A stretch of 64,000 bases of DNA from Nesterenkonia aurantiaca (GTDB lineage: Bacteria > Actinomycetota > Actinomycetes > Actinomycetales > Micrococcaceae), in the NCBI RefSeq assembly GCF_004364585.1, contig NZ_SOAN01000009.1:1-64000 (forward strand). Reading direction: 5' to 3'. This document shows, piece after piece, positions 1-7,856 of the stretch; position 1 is the stretch's first letter, and each line of letters starts with the position of its first letter. Both the position numbers and the translations under genes were made by a program. The notes beneath the pieces are model-generated. The model did no database searches and had not been told where the DNA came from. It saw only the letters and a list, made by a program, of their open reading frames with translations.

Positions 1-410
1 GTCGTGTGCGGGGCGCCCTGGGCCTGTTCAAGGTTCTTCTTCCCGAGCACCGCCAGGACCGCGGCGATGATCGCCCAGATCGCGGCGACGATGACGGCTG
101 ACCAGGCGGTGCCGATCGCGGTGGCGCCCAGAGCGGCCCAGAGGGCGATGGAGAGGAAGAGCAGCACGAAGTGCCCGGCGATGCCGGCACCGCCGAACAT
201 GCCGGCACCCTTTCCGGCGTTCTTCGCGGTCTCGCGCAGTTCGGCCTTGGCGAGGGCGATCTCCTGCCGGATCAGGGTGGAGAGGTCACTGCTGACGTTG
301 GACATGAGCGAACCCAATGATTCCTTTTCGGCTCTGCGCTCCCACCTAGGCGTGGGATCTGTCCCCGATGTGGGTTCTGGGTCAGTGGGGCGACGGGCAT
401 AGCTGCTCAT
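1..410 (-). CDS. Phage-holin-superfamily-III-like (DUF1469) membrane protein, 3' end beyond the window
   Basis: Small membrane protein whose reading frame stays open to the left edge (at least 136 residues visible). The first 35 residues are polar. Then comes the family pattern: an amphipathic stretch rich in E, A and K (LIRQEIALAKAEL), a Gly/Ala-rich turn, and two hydrophobic helices around residues 60-110 ending in LGKKNLEQAQ. The family is named after phage holins, but in actinobacteria it is chromosomal, sits in stress-related membrane clusters, and has no demonstrated holin activity. The ATG overlaps the stop of the upstream gene in an ATGA junction, so it is probably translationally coupled. 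A second ATG 35 codons in would give a protein the size of the paralogue at 2950-3360. That paralogue has the same layout and suggests an old duplication. Confidence 0.8.
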   Translation of the reverse strand, partial: MSSYARRPTDPEPTSGTDPTPRWERRAEKESLGSLMSNVSSDLSTLIRQEIALAKAELRETAKNAGKGAGMFGGAGIAGHFVLLFLSIALWAALGATAIGTAWSAVIVAAIWAIIAAVLAVLGKKNLEQAQGAPHT

Positions 411-1246
411 CGGCCAGCACCGCCGGCGAAGGGATCAGTGTCGCTGGTGTAACCCGGGGAGGGACTGGTGGGACCGGTTTCATAGGCCGGGGCAGTGCCT
501 GGGTCGGCGTCACCGGCAGCAGGCCCGGTTGCGACAGCGCCTGCGTCATCGGCGTGGTGCTGCTTGAGTCCACGGGTCAGCCGGCCGGCGGCGAAACCGA
601 CACCGGCTGCGATGGCCAGGAACGCCACCGGACGACGACGCGCGAAGCTCTGGACCTCCTGGAGGACCTCCTTGGGGTCATGGTCCTCGAGCCAGCTGGC
701 GGTGGCCTCGGCCCGTGAGTTCAGCTGGTCCACGAGGTCTTTCGCAACCCCGGGCTCAGGCTTCTCGCCGCGAGCGATGCGGGCGACGTCGTCGCTGAAG
801 GTGCGCACCGTGCCGGCTGCGCGATCCAGCTGTTCAGACGCCTGGGACTCGAGCATGGTGCCCGCTTCACTGCCCAGGCGCTTGGCCTCGCGCACGGCGT
901 CGTCCTTGACCCCTGCGGCTTCCTGGGCCGCCGTGTCCTTGACTGCCCGTCCGGCATCCTTGGCGTCGCCGGCGACATCTTGTGCCTCTGATTTGGCCTG
1001 ATCCGACTTCTTCTGGTCCTGAGACGCAGAATCGGAGGTGGAACCAGATGTGGAATCAGACCCGGAGCCGGAACGCTCCGAGTGCTGTTGCTGCCCGGAG
1101 ATCGGCATGGTCCCCAGTGGGAGATCGTTCGCTGCCGGATCCGTCTCCCTCCCGGGTGAGGTCGACGGAGGCGTCGGGAACGCCTTGGCTCGTGATGCGT
1201 CCTCTCCGCCGAGATTGTTATTAGGGGTGCTGTGTGGGTTTAGCAT
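407..1246 (-). CDS. Membrane-anchored stress protein, YqjD/ElaB-like C-terminus
   Basis: A 279-residue protein. Residues 1-75 are polar and low-complexity (Ser, Asp, Gln). About 75-190 is a charged Ala/Lys/Asp helix typical of LEA-like or coiled-coil stress proteins (KSDQAKSEAQDVAGDAKDAG). Around 205-245 the arrangement DHDPKEVL - RRRPVAFLAIAAGVGFAAGR - LTRG is a single tail-anchor helix after an Arg cluster, as in the DUF883/YqjD/ElaB group of inner-membrane-anchored stationary-phase proteins. A Pro/Gly/Thr tail follows. The ATG at 1246 was chosen because AAAGG lies 7 bases upstream; a longer reading to 1312 lacks this. It ends in an ATGA overlap with the next holin-like gene. The function is not established; a role in envelope or osmotic stress is inferred from the neighbours. 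Confidence 0.75.
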   Translation of the reverse strand: MLNPHSTPNNNLGGEDASRAKAFPTPPSTSPGRETDPAANDLPLGTMPISGQQQHSERSGSGSDSTSGSTSDSASQDQKKSDQAKSEAQDVAGDAKDAGRAVKDTAAQEAAGVKDDAVREAKRLGSEAGTMLESQASEQLDRAAGTVRTFSDDVARIARGEKPEPGVAKDLVDQLNSRAEATASWLEDHDPKEVLQEVQSFARRRPVAFLAIAAGVGFAAGRLTRGLKQHHADDAGAVATGPAAGDADPGTAPAYETGPTSPSPGYTSDTDPFAGGAGR

Positions 1247-1335
1247 GATTGCCTTTCGTCGTGTCCTCGGATTCGCGACGAACCGAGGTTGAAAAGAGAG
1301 TCTGGAGATCAACTAGACGGGTGACGCCCGACACC

Positions 1336-2439
1336 TCAGCGCCGGACAGCCTCGTCCGTGCCAACTGCTGGTTCGTCTTGGCTGCGGCCGGCAGATCTGC
1401 GCAGATTGCGTGCGCGCCCGACATCCTCCTGATGCTTCTTCGCCTTCTTGTCGCTGGCCTTGGTGTCTCGGGCTGGCAGCTGGAGGTTCTCCTCTGCGGG
1501 CATTCCAGCCTGGAGCTCACGGCCGCGCTCGACTTCGCTGTCAACCTCGGCGCCGAAGAGCAGGATCGCATTGACGATGTATATCCACAGCAACAAGATG
1601 ATGACCCCGGCCAGCGCTCCATAGGTGGCGTTGTAGTTGCCGAAGTTGGACACATAGAAGAAGAAGCCCACAGAGGCCAGGACCGCGACCACGATGGCGA
1701 TGAGGGCCCCGACACTCACCCAGCGGAACTTCGGTTGCTGCACGTTGGGAGTTGCGTAGTAGAGCAGAGCAACTACGGACACGACGACGAACGCCAGGAC
1801 GAACCATTGGGCGATACTCCACACCGTGACCGCCGTCGAGCCAAGCCCGATCGCGCTTCCCACTGCTTCTGCAACCGGTCCCGACAGGACCAGGATCAGC
1901 AGGGCAACCGCTCCCAGGACCAGGATCAGCGCTGTCAGGAGATACATCTGCACATTGAGCTTGATCCCACCACGACCTTCAGGAACCTCGTGGATGACGT
2001 TCATCACCCGGCCGAAGGCCTTCACGTAGCTGGAGGCCGACCACAACGCGGCCAGCAATCCGAGGATGAGCCCGAGCCCCGGAGCAGGGGCTGTCAGGAC
2101 AGACTCCAAGGCAGGCCGGACTGTGCCCCACGTATCGGAGGGAACGATGCCCTCCGCCTGATCAAGGACCGCGGTGACGGTTCCCCCGCCCTGCCCGAAC
2201 AGACTCAACACCGAAACCACGGCGATCAGTGCCGGGAAGATGGAAAGGACAGTGCGGTAGGTGAGGCCGGCGGCCAGATCGGTGCAACCGTCCGCGGAGA
2301 ACTCGCGGATCGTGGTCCTGAGGATGTACTTCCACGTAGGTTTGGTGATCTCAGCCGGAGAGTCAGGCTTGCGTTCGTCCTCCGGGTGAGGAGCGTCCGC
2401 CGGATCACTCTGGGTATTGTCGCGGGAGCTGTGAGACAT
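1336..2439 (-). CDS. YihY/BrkB family inner membrane protein
   Basis: A 367-residue polytopic membrane protein of the YihY/virulence-factor BrkB family (formerly mis-annotated as RNase BN). Visible family features are DLAAGLTYRTVLSIFPALIAVVS near residues 50-75, the segment FGRVMNVIHEV after TM3, and LLYYATPNV around residue 230. About six hydrophobic helices precede a long charged tail (residues 310-367, Lys/Arg/Asp-rich) that should be cytoplasmic. The biochemical function of the family is unknown; transport or envelope homeostasis has been suggested. Start: ATG with GGAGAAAGG just upstream; the in-frame start 16 codons earlier has no such site. It belongs to the minus-strand stress-type cluster with DUF3618 and holin-like genes, a frequent actinobacterial neighbourhood. 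Confidence 0.88.
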   Translation of the reverse strand: MSHSSRDNTQSDPADAPHPEDERKPDSPAEITKPTWKYILRTTIREFSADGCTDLAAGLTYRTVLSIFPALIAVVSVLSLFGQGGGTVTAVLDQAEGIVPSDTWGTVRPALESVLTAPAPGLGLILGLLAALWSASSYVKAFGRVMNVIHEVPEGRGGIKLNVQMYLLTALILVLGAVALLILVLSGPVAEAVGSAIGLGSTAVTVWSIAQWFVLAFVVVSVVALLYYATPNVQQPKFRWVSVGALIAIVVAVLASVGFFFYVSNFGNYNATYGALAGVIILLLWIYIVNAILLFGAEVDSEVERGRELQAGMPAEENLQLPARDTKASDKKAKKHQEDVGRARNLRRSAGRSQDEPAVGTDEAVRR

Positions 2440-2558
2440 GAGACGGGCCTTTCTCCGAGTGTGTAGGGAGCACGAGCTCCGGGACATGGTGGCGGTCTGG
2501 GTCTAGTCGCCCGGCCACTCTCTGGTGAGCCGCTGAAACGTCCGAGCTCCACCGCGAT

Positions 2559-2963
2559 CTACGAGGGCTTTGACACAGGCGAAGAGCGCTCCTCGAACAG
2601 CAGCCGCGAGAAGCACCTCACCGACGAGCCCGGCTGGCTAGGAGGAGGGCTGCGGTCACGGCGAGAGCGCCTGCACCGATCCACGCGCCCGATGAATCTG
2701 GCGGCGTGCTGGCGTGCTTCGCTCGACTGCTCGGCTATGCGGTCCTTCGTCACGTTGATCTGTTCCCGGGCCTGGGATTTCACATCGAGTTTCTCGGCCA
2801 GAGCCCCGACAGTCTCACCGAGCTCGCGCCGAGTGCGCATAAGGTCGGCCTCGATCTCATCTTTGGAAGCTCCCTTCCCAGGCTCTGACTGAACAGCGGT
2901 GGCGTTCTTCGTGCCTGTAGTCAGGCGGGGCCCCTGAGGATTCTTGCGATCAGCGGGTGTCAT
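2559..2963 (-). CDS. DUF3618 protein, probably frameshifted near its C-terminus
   Basis: The first ~85 residues carry a clear DUF3618 block (EIEADLMRTRRELGETVGAL followed by KLDVKSQ), which normally precedes a single C-terminal transmembrane helix. As read, the frame instead ends in an Arg/Pro/Ser-rich tail (DRCRRSRRDRSPPPSQ) with no helix. In another frame the same DNA encodes WIGAGALAVTAALLLASRARR and then TGA at 2618-2620, which is exactly the missing helix plus basic end. One extra base, or two missing, around 2692-2730 would restore a protein of about 114 residues. The cause is either a sequencing error or a real mutation. The ATG overlaps the upstream holin-like gene by 14 bases. The alternative TTG at 2990 is less likely. 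Confidence 0.75.
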   Translation of the reverse strand: MTPADRKNPQGPRLTTGTKNATAVQSEPGKGASKDEIEADLMRTRRELGETVGALAEKLDVKSQAREQINVTKDRIAEQSSEARQHAARFIGRVDRCRRSRRDRSPPPSQPGSSVRCFSRLLFEERSSPVSKPS

Positions 2964-3360
2964 GGCGGGTGTGTTCCTTGACCTCGGCAACGTCTAGCTT
3001 GACGTTGGTGATTGTCCGTTCGGGCGCCGGTGAAAGCTCTTCCAGTCTTTTCTTGCCGAGCAGGGCCGTAATGGCGGCGGCGATGAAGAGGACAGCCGTG
3101 ACGATGAGTGCGGCTGCCCACGCCGGCAGAATCAACGCGAGCCCCAGGATGGATGTGGTGATCAGAGCACCGACACCAAACCATGCCAGGATGCCTCCGA
3201 CGCCGAGGAACCCAGCACCGATCCCGCCCTGTCTAGCCTTCGCGGTCAACTCCGCCTGGGCGAGTCGCACCTCGTCGCGGACCAATCGTGAGGTCTGTTC
3301 TGAGAGGCGGGTCATCAACTCAGGAACTGTAGGTTCGGACGGTTTCGCGGGGTGACTCAT
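2950..3360 (-). CDS. Phage-holin-superfamily-III-like (DUF1469) membrane protein
   Basis: A 136-residue protein with the layout polar N-terminus, amphipathic helix (LVRDEVRLAQAELTAKARQ), Gly-rich hinge, two long hydrophobic helices (about residues 45-68 and 73-97), then GKKRLEELSPAPERT and a charged tail. It is paralogous to the gene at the left edge. AAAGGGAA stands 8 bases before the chosen ATG; an in-frame ATG 21 codons upstream has no comparable site. It is followed immediately by the DUF3618 gene with a 14-base overlap, so the two are probably one transcript. The holin name reflects the family only: no phage genes are nearby. Confidence 0.82.
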   Translation of the reverse strand: MSHPAKPSEPTVPELMTRLSEQTSRLVRDEVRLAQAELTAKARQGGIGAGFLGVGGILAWFGVGALITTSILGLALILPAWAAALIVTAVLFIAAAITALLGKKRLEELSPAPERTITNVKLDVAEVKEHTRHDTR

Positions 3361-3561
3361 GATGTGTTCCCTTTGCATGTGAATCGACGTGCAACCTCGT
3401 GGCTGCTGACATTCGAAGATCAAGCTGCCCCGTGCCGTAGGACCGGTAGATGGATCGGGCCTAAGAACCGGCCATCACGGATGTCCCGATCAGCAGAAGA
3501 TCCTGCATCCTGTGCGATCGACCTGCTGGCACCGGGGGCCTGTTCTTGATGGCACCTCCCA

Positions 3562-3587
3562 GGGGTCGGACCCTCAGACCCGACCCC
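3562..3587 (-). terminator. GC-rich hairpin downstream of the PRC-barrel gene
   Basis: Arms GGGGTCGG and CCGACCCC with a 10-base loop, in the 278-base gap between the PRC-barrel/YsnF gene and the holin-like gene. There is no U-tract, so it may only partly terminate or may stabilise the 3' end. Apart from this hairpin the gap shows no convincing gene. Confidence 0.4.
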
Positions 3588-3638
3588 CGGTTGGCGCCAG
3601 ACGTCAGGCTCTGAATGCGCCAGCTGCAGAGACGTCGC

Positions 3639-4406
3639 TCACCGCTTCGCACCGGGCTTAGAGTCGCCTTCAACGTCGATCTCTTCCTTGCGGACCTCGC
3701 CGGAGACGGTTTCGGTGTCCTGGACAGTCCGTTTGCCGACATTGACCTTCTCCGTGGCCACGGTCTCTTTGTCGACCACGGGGCGTTCCTCGCGCAGCGT
3801 CACGACTTCATCCTCGCGACCCGCATCATCGATCGTGCCTGCAGAGCTCGCATCGGCGGAGTTCGGGTCGACCTTCTCCCGCTCAACGACGAGCTCTTCG
3901 CGCTGGACGGGCACCTCAATGCTCTGGTTCTCGGTGCGAACCCGCTTGCGCAGGCGCACCTGGCCTGCCTCGCGCTGCTCGGTGCCGATCTTCAGCCGCT
4001 CCTCATGGGCGACCATGTTGTCGGCATCTGCGGTATCGGTGTCAACATCGGGACCGCCGGTGTCTACCCCGTGGCGTCCGGTGTCGCGAGCAGAGCTGTA
4101 GTAGTCCCAGAGACGCTGCTCCTCTTCAACACTGAGGTGTCCGTCAACGTCGATGTTGGGAGCATCCTTGATGTAGGCCTTGGTGAACGGCACCCTGAGG
4201 CCTTCGGGGGAGTGGTCGGTCGCGCCGAAGGGGATGAAGGTCTCTTTGGTACCAAAGAGGCCGATATTTACGGTGACGAACTCGGGTTCTTGTGTCTGAC
4301 TATCCACGTAGACCTGACCGACGGAGCCAACCTTGGCTCCCTCACTGTCATATACATCTGCGTTCTCGATCGAGTCGATGTCGAAGTTGCTGTTGACCAT
4401 GGTCAT
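3639..4406 (-). CDS. PRC-barrel and YsnF/AvaK (DUF2382) domain stress protein
   Basis: A 255-residue acidic soluble protein. Residues 5-90 are a PRC-barrel-like domain (ADVYDSEGAKVGSVGQVYVD, then GTKETFIPFG), ending in a helix with LWDYYSSA. Residues about 125-255 are a DUF2382/YsnF domain with the repeated pattern EERLKIGTEQREAGQVRLRKRV, VPVQREELVVEREKV, LREERPVVDKETVATEKVNVGKRTV. This architecture is common in general-stress proteins such as YsnF; the molecular role is unknown. The ATG follows GGGAAGGCGAG. A compact hairpin lies in the leader and an AT-rich promoter region just beyond. It heads the stress-type cluster on this strand. Confidence 0.85.
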   Translation of the reverse strand: MTMVNSNFDIDSIENADVYDSEGAKVGSVGQVYVDSQTQEPEFVTVNIGLFGTKETFIPFGATDHSPEGLRVPFTKAYIKDAPNIDVDGHLSVEEEQRLWDYYSSARDTGRHGVDTGGPDVDTDTADADNMVAHEERLKIGTEQREAGQVRLRKRVRTENQSIEVPVQREELVVEREKVDPNSADASSAGTIDDAGREDEVVTLREERPVVDKETVATEKVNVGKRTVQDTETVSGEVRKEEIDVEGDSKPGAKR

Positions 4407-4423
4407 TCACTCGCCTTCCCATG

Positions 4424-4440
4424 CCCCCGAGCTTCGGGGG
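4424..4440 (-). promoter_or_regulatory. Hairpin in the 5' leader of the PRC-barrel/YsnF gene
   Basis: Seven-base perfect arms CCCCCGA and TCGGGGG around a three-base loop, about 17 bases before the start codon and just upstream of the ribosome binding site. Beyond it the DNA becomes AT-rich, with a TATAAA-like box read on the minus strand near 4461-4466. It could influence translation or mRNA stability. Confidence 0.4.
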
Positions 4441-5011
4441 TCAAGATTTTCTAAAAGAACATTTATATGCCAATTGATTCGAGTTAAATAATTGCTGGAA
4501 TCAACTGCACCGTCTATTTCATCGCGCCAACCGTGCCTGTAGGTGCTCGAGAGTGCTCCCGGCCCCGAGTGACGCATTCGTAGCAGGCAAACACCCGTCC
4601 TCGCGTCGTCGCCGCGACTTCGGGGCTTCAGCCTGATGTGGAGATTACACTGTAAACACAGCTCCGAGCAATAGCCGGCCGGACGGAATCGGAGGGCCAT
4701 GTGGCAGCACGCCGCGTTGCGCCGCTGATGCCTCACCAGGGCCCCATGATCGCTGCCGGTGGGACAGGGGTGCGCGGGTGCACGCTGCGCCGGGCAAGGC
4801 GGCCCGGCCCGCCTGGGGTCCACGTGTGATCGCTCCTGGCTTGGGTATTCGAGGTGATGTCCAAGACCTTCGATCCTGGGCATGCTGCTGCAGCGAGGAG
4901 CTCGACTGAAACTGTGAAGAAACTCCGCCGGAGTACCATGGATGAGCGCACGCAGAAGCGTTCACCAGCTGGGCGTCTTCTGAGGAAGTCACCTATCAGG
5001 TAGCGGGGTAA
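4441..5011. other. Intergenic region between the stress cluster and the TetR gene
   Basis: About 570 bases without a convincing gene. The left 80 bases are markedly AT-rich and probably hold the promoter of the leftward stress gene. A perfect small palindrome TTACACTGTAA lies at 4645-4655. Minus-strand reading frames here lack ribosome binding sites and have atypical composition (Pro, Arg, Cys, His), so they were not called. The right part presumably holds the tetR promoter. Confidence 0.5.
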
Positions 5012-5734
5012 ATGCAAATGGATCGGACAGCCGACGCCGAAGGTTCAGGCAAGGCGCGACCTGGGCTCAGCCGTGAATTGGTTGTGAGGTCGGCCCTGTC
5101 GTACATCGACACTCATGGTGCACAAAAGCTGACGATGCGCGCCCTCGGTGCCAGCCTCGATGTGGAGGCAATGGCGCTGTATAGGCACGTCTCAGGGCGT
5201 GAAGACCTGCTCGAGAGCGTCGTCGCTGAACTGTTGCAAGGTCTGGAAGACGATCTCGACAAGCAGCTCAGTGAAACATGGCAGGGGTACCTTCAGACAT
5301 TTGCCCATCAGGTTCGCCAGATCGCGGTCGAGCACCCTCTGGTCTTCCCGCTTGTCGCGACCCGCCATCCTGCGGCACCGTGGCTTCGACCCCCACTGCG
5401 CAGCCTCTCCCTGGTAGAAGGCTTCCTTCGCGCGCTCATCGACCATGGTTTCAGCGACTCTGCCGCAGTTCACACCTACCGAATAATCAGCAGCTTCCTG
5501 CTGGGGCACCTGCTGTTGGAATCAATCGTCCGCGGCGCTGAGGTCTCCTCCGTAGAGGTTCCCCTGGATGAGGGAAACGCAATTGTTCCTGAAGGGGATG
5601 CCGACCTCGACCGCAGTGCAGTCCCAGTGGTGATGCGTTTGAAGGCAGCTCTGAGTGAGGATCACTCCAAGAATGAATTTGAGATCGGCCTGGAAGCACT
5701 AATCGATCGCATTGAATTCTATATCAGCCAATAG
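5012..5734 (+). CDS. TetR/AcrR family transcriptional regulator (TetR_C-type C-terminus)
   Basis: A 240-residue repressor-type protein. The N-terminal HTH spans about residues 18-65, with LSRELVVRSALSYIDTHG, LTMRALGASLDVEAMALYRHV and the closing helix GREDLLESVV. The VEAMALYRHV recognition helix resembles TetR itself, and the C-terminal domain fits the tetracycline-repressor-like class. The ligand cannot be read from sequence. The two ATGs at its start (residues 1 and 3) are both possible; the ribosome site is weak. The nearest candidate target is the MFS transporter gene 530 bases downstream, but no shared operator was found. Base composition is lower in GC than most neighbours, so it may be a later arrival. 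Confidence 0.85.
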   Translation: MQMDRTADAEGSGKARPGLSRELVVRSALSYIDTHGAQKLTMRALGASLDVEAMALYRHVSGREDLLESVVAELLQGLEDDLDKQLSETWQGYLQTFAHQVRQIAVEHPLVFPLVATRHPAAPWLRPPLRSLSLVEGFLRALIDHGFSDSAAVHTYRIISSFLLGHLLLESIVRGAEVSSVEVPLDEGNAIVPEGDADLDRSAVPVVMRLKAALSEDHSKNEFEIGLEALIDRIEFYISQ

Positions 5735-5741
5735 CTTCTAA

Positions 5742-5773
5742 CCAGCTTTTCTGGAAATTTCCTTGCTGGTTCT
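5742..5773 (+). terminator. Rho-independent terminator of the tetR-type gene
   Basis: Arms AACCAGC and GCTGGTT starting 8 bases after the stop codon, with an inner TTTC/GAAA pairing in the loop, followed by CTTTGTTGCATTT. Confidence 0.65.
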
Positions 5774-6263
5774 TTGTTGCATTTAATATGGTCGAGAACC
5801 CGGTGTGCATGCCCTTATAGGGTCGAAGCCGATGTCTCCCCGTGGGCCTGTCGGAAGCTTTGGAGGATCCATGCGTGCGCTGCGTGCCGAGTCTTTGACG
5901 GCCGCCGTCACAAGCGTTTTCCTGCGACGACGGGTTGGCAATCAGGGGATTCGCACCTGAGTTCCCCACAGACGCGCGACTCCGCAGCGGGGACGAGTGG
6001 CATCGACGCCACGCCGAAATCGGACGATAGAGTCGCCAAGACTGACGTACGAGCATAGGCCCGATGAGATCGTTGCAGCTTCACATCAGACGGGTGGTCT
6101 GTGGAGTGATTCGGATTGGGCTCCGGAGGCCGCCCACTTCAGTCTCAGCTGATGAGACGGCATCGACCCGGGTACAGCACCCTCGGGGCCTCGCCCTATC
6201 ATTTTGGGTCTGCGCCGCACTCGGTGCCGCTCACCATCAACCCTTCTGTGGAGATGCCCAGCA
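5774..6263. other. Intergenic region without a recognised gene
   Basis: About 490 bases between the TetR gene and the MFS transporter. Short reading frames on both strands have no ribosome sites and no recognisable family. One stretch (5949-5976) resembles a tRNA T-arm by chance but has no cloverleaf around it. It presumably holds the transporter promoter; no operator stands out. Confidence 0.45.
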
Positions 6264-7676
6264 ATGTCTACCTCTGTTGACCCCTCAGCGCCCGGCGCCT
6301 CGAAACGAAAAGTCGACGACGTGGCCGATGAGAACCTCACCGTGCCGCGCCGCCGGATCATCATGGCCTCGCTGATCGGGACCACGATCGAGTTCTACGA
6401 CTTCTATATCTACGCCACCGCGGCCGTCTCGATCTTCCCGCTGCTCTTCTTCTACGGCGATGAAGGCTCCGCGCTGCTGGCCTCGATGGCCACCTTCGGG
6501 GCGGCGTTCGTGGCGCGGCCGCTGGGTGCGATCATCTTCGGCCACTATGGGGACAAGGTCGGTCGCAAGGCCACCTTGGTCGGCGCACTGCTGACCATGG
6601 GCATCGCCACCTTCCTGATCGGCGCGCTGCCCACCTATCACCAGGTCGGGCTCTGGGCGCCGGCGATGCTGACCATCCTGCGCTTCTGCCAGGGCCTGGG
6701 CCTGGGCGGAGAATGGTCCGGTGCCGCGCTGCTGGCCTCCGAGACCGCCCGGCCGGGCAAGCGTGCGCAGGCGGCCATGTGGCCGCAGCTGGGTGCCCCC
6801 TTCGGCTTCATGCTCGCCAACGGCCTCTTCCTGCTGCTGGCCACCCTGTTCGCCTACGATTCCACGGCACGCGACCTCGACGACCCGTTCCTGGTCTGGG
6901 GCTGGCGCCTGCCATTCCTGCTCTCGGTGGTCATGGTCGCCGTCGGGCTCTATGTCCGGCTGCGGATCGAGGAGACCCCGGTCTTCGCCAAGGCCATGGC
7001 CGGCAATGAGCGGGTCAAGGCCCCCATCGGGGAGGTCTTCCGGCGCAACTGGTGGGAGATCGTCCTGGGCACCTTCATCATGCTGGCCACCTACGGGCTG
7101 TTCTACCTGATGACCACCTGGGTGCTCTCCTACGCCATCGGCAACGCCGAGGTCGGCGGGCTGAGCTACGGGTACCAGGACTTCCTGGTGCTGCAGATCG
7201 TCGCGATCACCTTCTTCGCGATCTTCGTACCGGTGGCCGGCCGACTGGCCGACCGCTTCGGCCGCCGCCCGATGCTGATCGTGGTCACCTTGGCGATCAT
7301 GGCCTTCGGACTGAGCTTCCGCTACTGGCTCTCCGCGGACTCTATGGGCACCGGCGAGGACCTCAACGTCTGGCAGATGCTGGCCTTCCTCGCCGTCGGC
7401 ATGACCCTGATGGGGCTCACCTTCGGCCCGATGTCCGCGGTGCTGCCGGAGCTGTTCCCCACGAACACCCGCTACACCGGATCGGGTGTGGCCTACAACG
7501 CCGCCTCGATCCTGGGCGCGGCTCTGACCCCCTTCGTGGCGGCCTGGCTGGTCCAGGCCTACGGCGTCGGCGCGGTCGGGCTCTACCTGGCCGGCCTGGG
7601 CGTGCTGACCCTGATCGCGCTGATCCTGGCCCCGGAGACCTCGAAGAAGTCGCTCTACACCGAGGCCGCCAAGTAG
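6264..7676 (+). CDS. MFS metabolite:H+ symporter (MHS family, ShiA/ProP-like)
   Basis: A 470-residue, 12-helix transporter. The MHS signature is clear: ASLIGTTIEFYDFYIYATAA in TM1, the loop motif GHYGDKVGRKATL after TM2, RFCQGLGLGGEWSGAALL around TM4, and a second-half loop GRLADRFGRRPML. The C-terminal half has LFPTNTRYTGSGVAYN, typical of MHS proteins that take up shikimate, dicarboxylates, alpha-ketoglutarate or betaine with protons. The substrate cannot be assigned. Start: ATG with GGAG about 10 bases upstream; an open frame 20 codons longer looks non-coding. It is probably monocistronic, ending at a strong hairpin shared with the convergent PTS regulator. Confidence 0.9.
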   Translation: MSTSVDPSAPGASKRKVDDVADENLTVPRRRIIMASLIGTTIEFYDFYIYATAAVSIFPLLFFYGDEGSALLASMATFGAAFVARPLGAIIFGHYGDKVGRKATLVGALLTMGIATFLIGALPTYHQVGLWAPAMLTILRFCQGLGLGGEWSGAALLASETARPGKRAQAAMWPQLGAPFGFMLANGLFLLLATLFAYDSTARDLDDPFLVWGWRLPFLLSVVMVAVGLYVRLRIEETPVFAKAMAGNERVKAPIGEVFRRNWWEIVLGTFIMLATYGLFYLMTTWVLSYAIGNAEVGGLSYGYQDFLVLQIVAITFFAIFVPVAGRLADRFGRRPMLIVVTLAIMAFGLSFRYWLSADSMGTGEDLNVWQMLAFLAVGMTLMGLTFGPMSAVLPELFPTNTRYTGSGVAYNAASILGAALTPFVAAWLVQAYGVGAVGLYLAGLGVLTLIALILAPETSKKSLYTEAAK

Positions 7677-7691
7677 TCGCACCGGCTCCAG

Positions 7692-7731
7692 CTGCCCCGT
7701 CCCCGACTGATGAGCCGGGGGGGCGGGGCAG
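7692..7731. terminator. Bidirectional hairpin between the MFS and PTS regulator genes
   Basis: Left arm CTGCCCCGTCCCC and right arm GGGGGGCGGGGCAG, nearly perfect, about 12-base loop, 16 bases after the MFS stop. The genes converge here, so it can serve both strands. No U-tract. Confidence 0.6.
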
Positions 7732-7794
7732 TTCTGCGTCCAGGGCAGCGGCGCTGCTCATGAGACTCGGTCGGCCGAGCTGGACGAGCCCCAG

Positions 7795-7856
7795 GAGCCG
7801 AAGAGCCGGGTCAGCCGTCGAGCCGGCCGAGCCTGAAGAGCCTGGTCAGCCGTCGA
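7795..7856. repeat. Duplicated 3' end of the PTS regulator gene
   Basis: Two near-identical 27/28-base copies, 7795-7821 and 7829-7856. The second covers the last codons and stop of the regulator; the first lies just past the stop, as if the terminal codons had been duplicated in tandem and the old end left outside the gene. Confidence 0.6.

Noticed and set aside
1-3360. Prophage remnant suggested by holin-like genes
   Set aside because: Holin superfamily III is a common chromosomal family; no endolysin, capsid, integrase or att site is nearby.
4407-4883. A 158-codon minus-strand frame
   Set aside because: It lacks a ribosome site and has odd Pro/Arg/Cys/His content. It overlaps the promoter region of the stress gene.
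5870-5990. Possible degenerate tRNA or integration site
   Set aside because: A T-arm-like word occurs, but no acceptor or anticodon stems can be built.
6285-7682. A 465-codon frame antisense to the MFS gene
   Set aside because: Composition is Gly/Arg/Gln/His-rich with no family; the plus strand has a clear MHS transporter.
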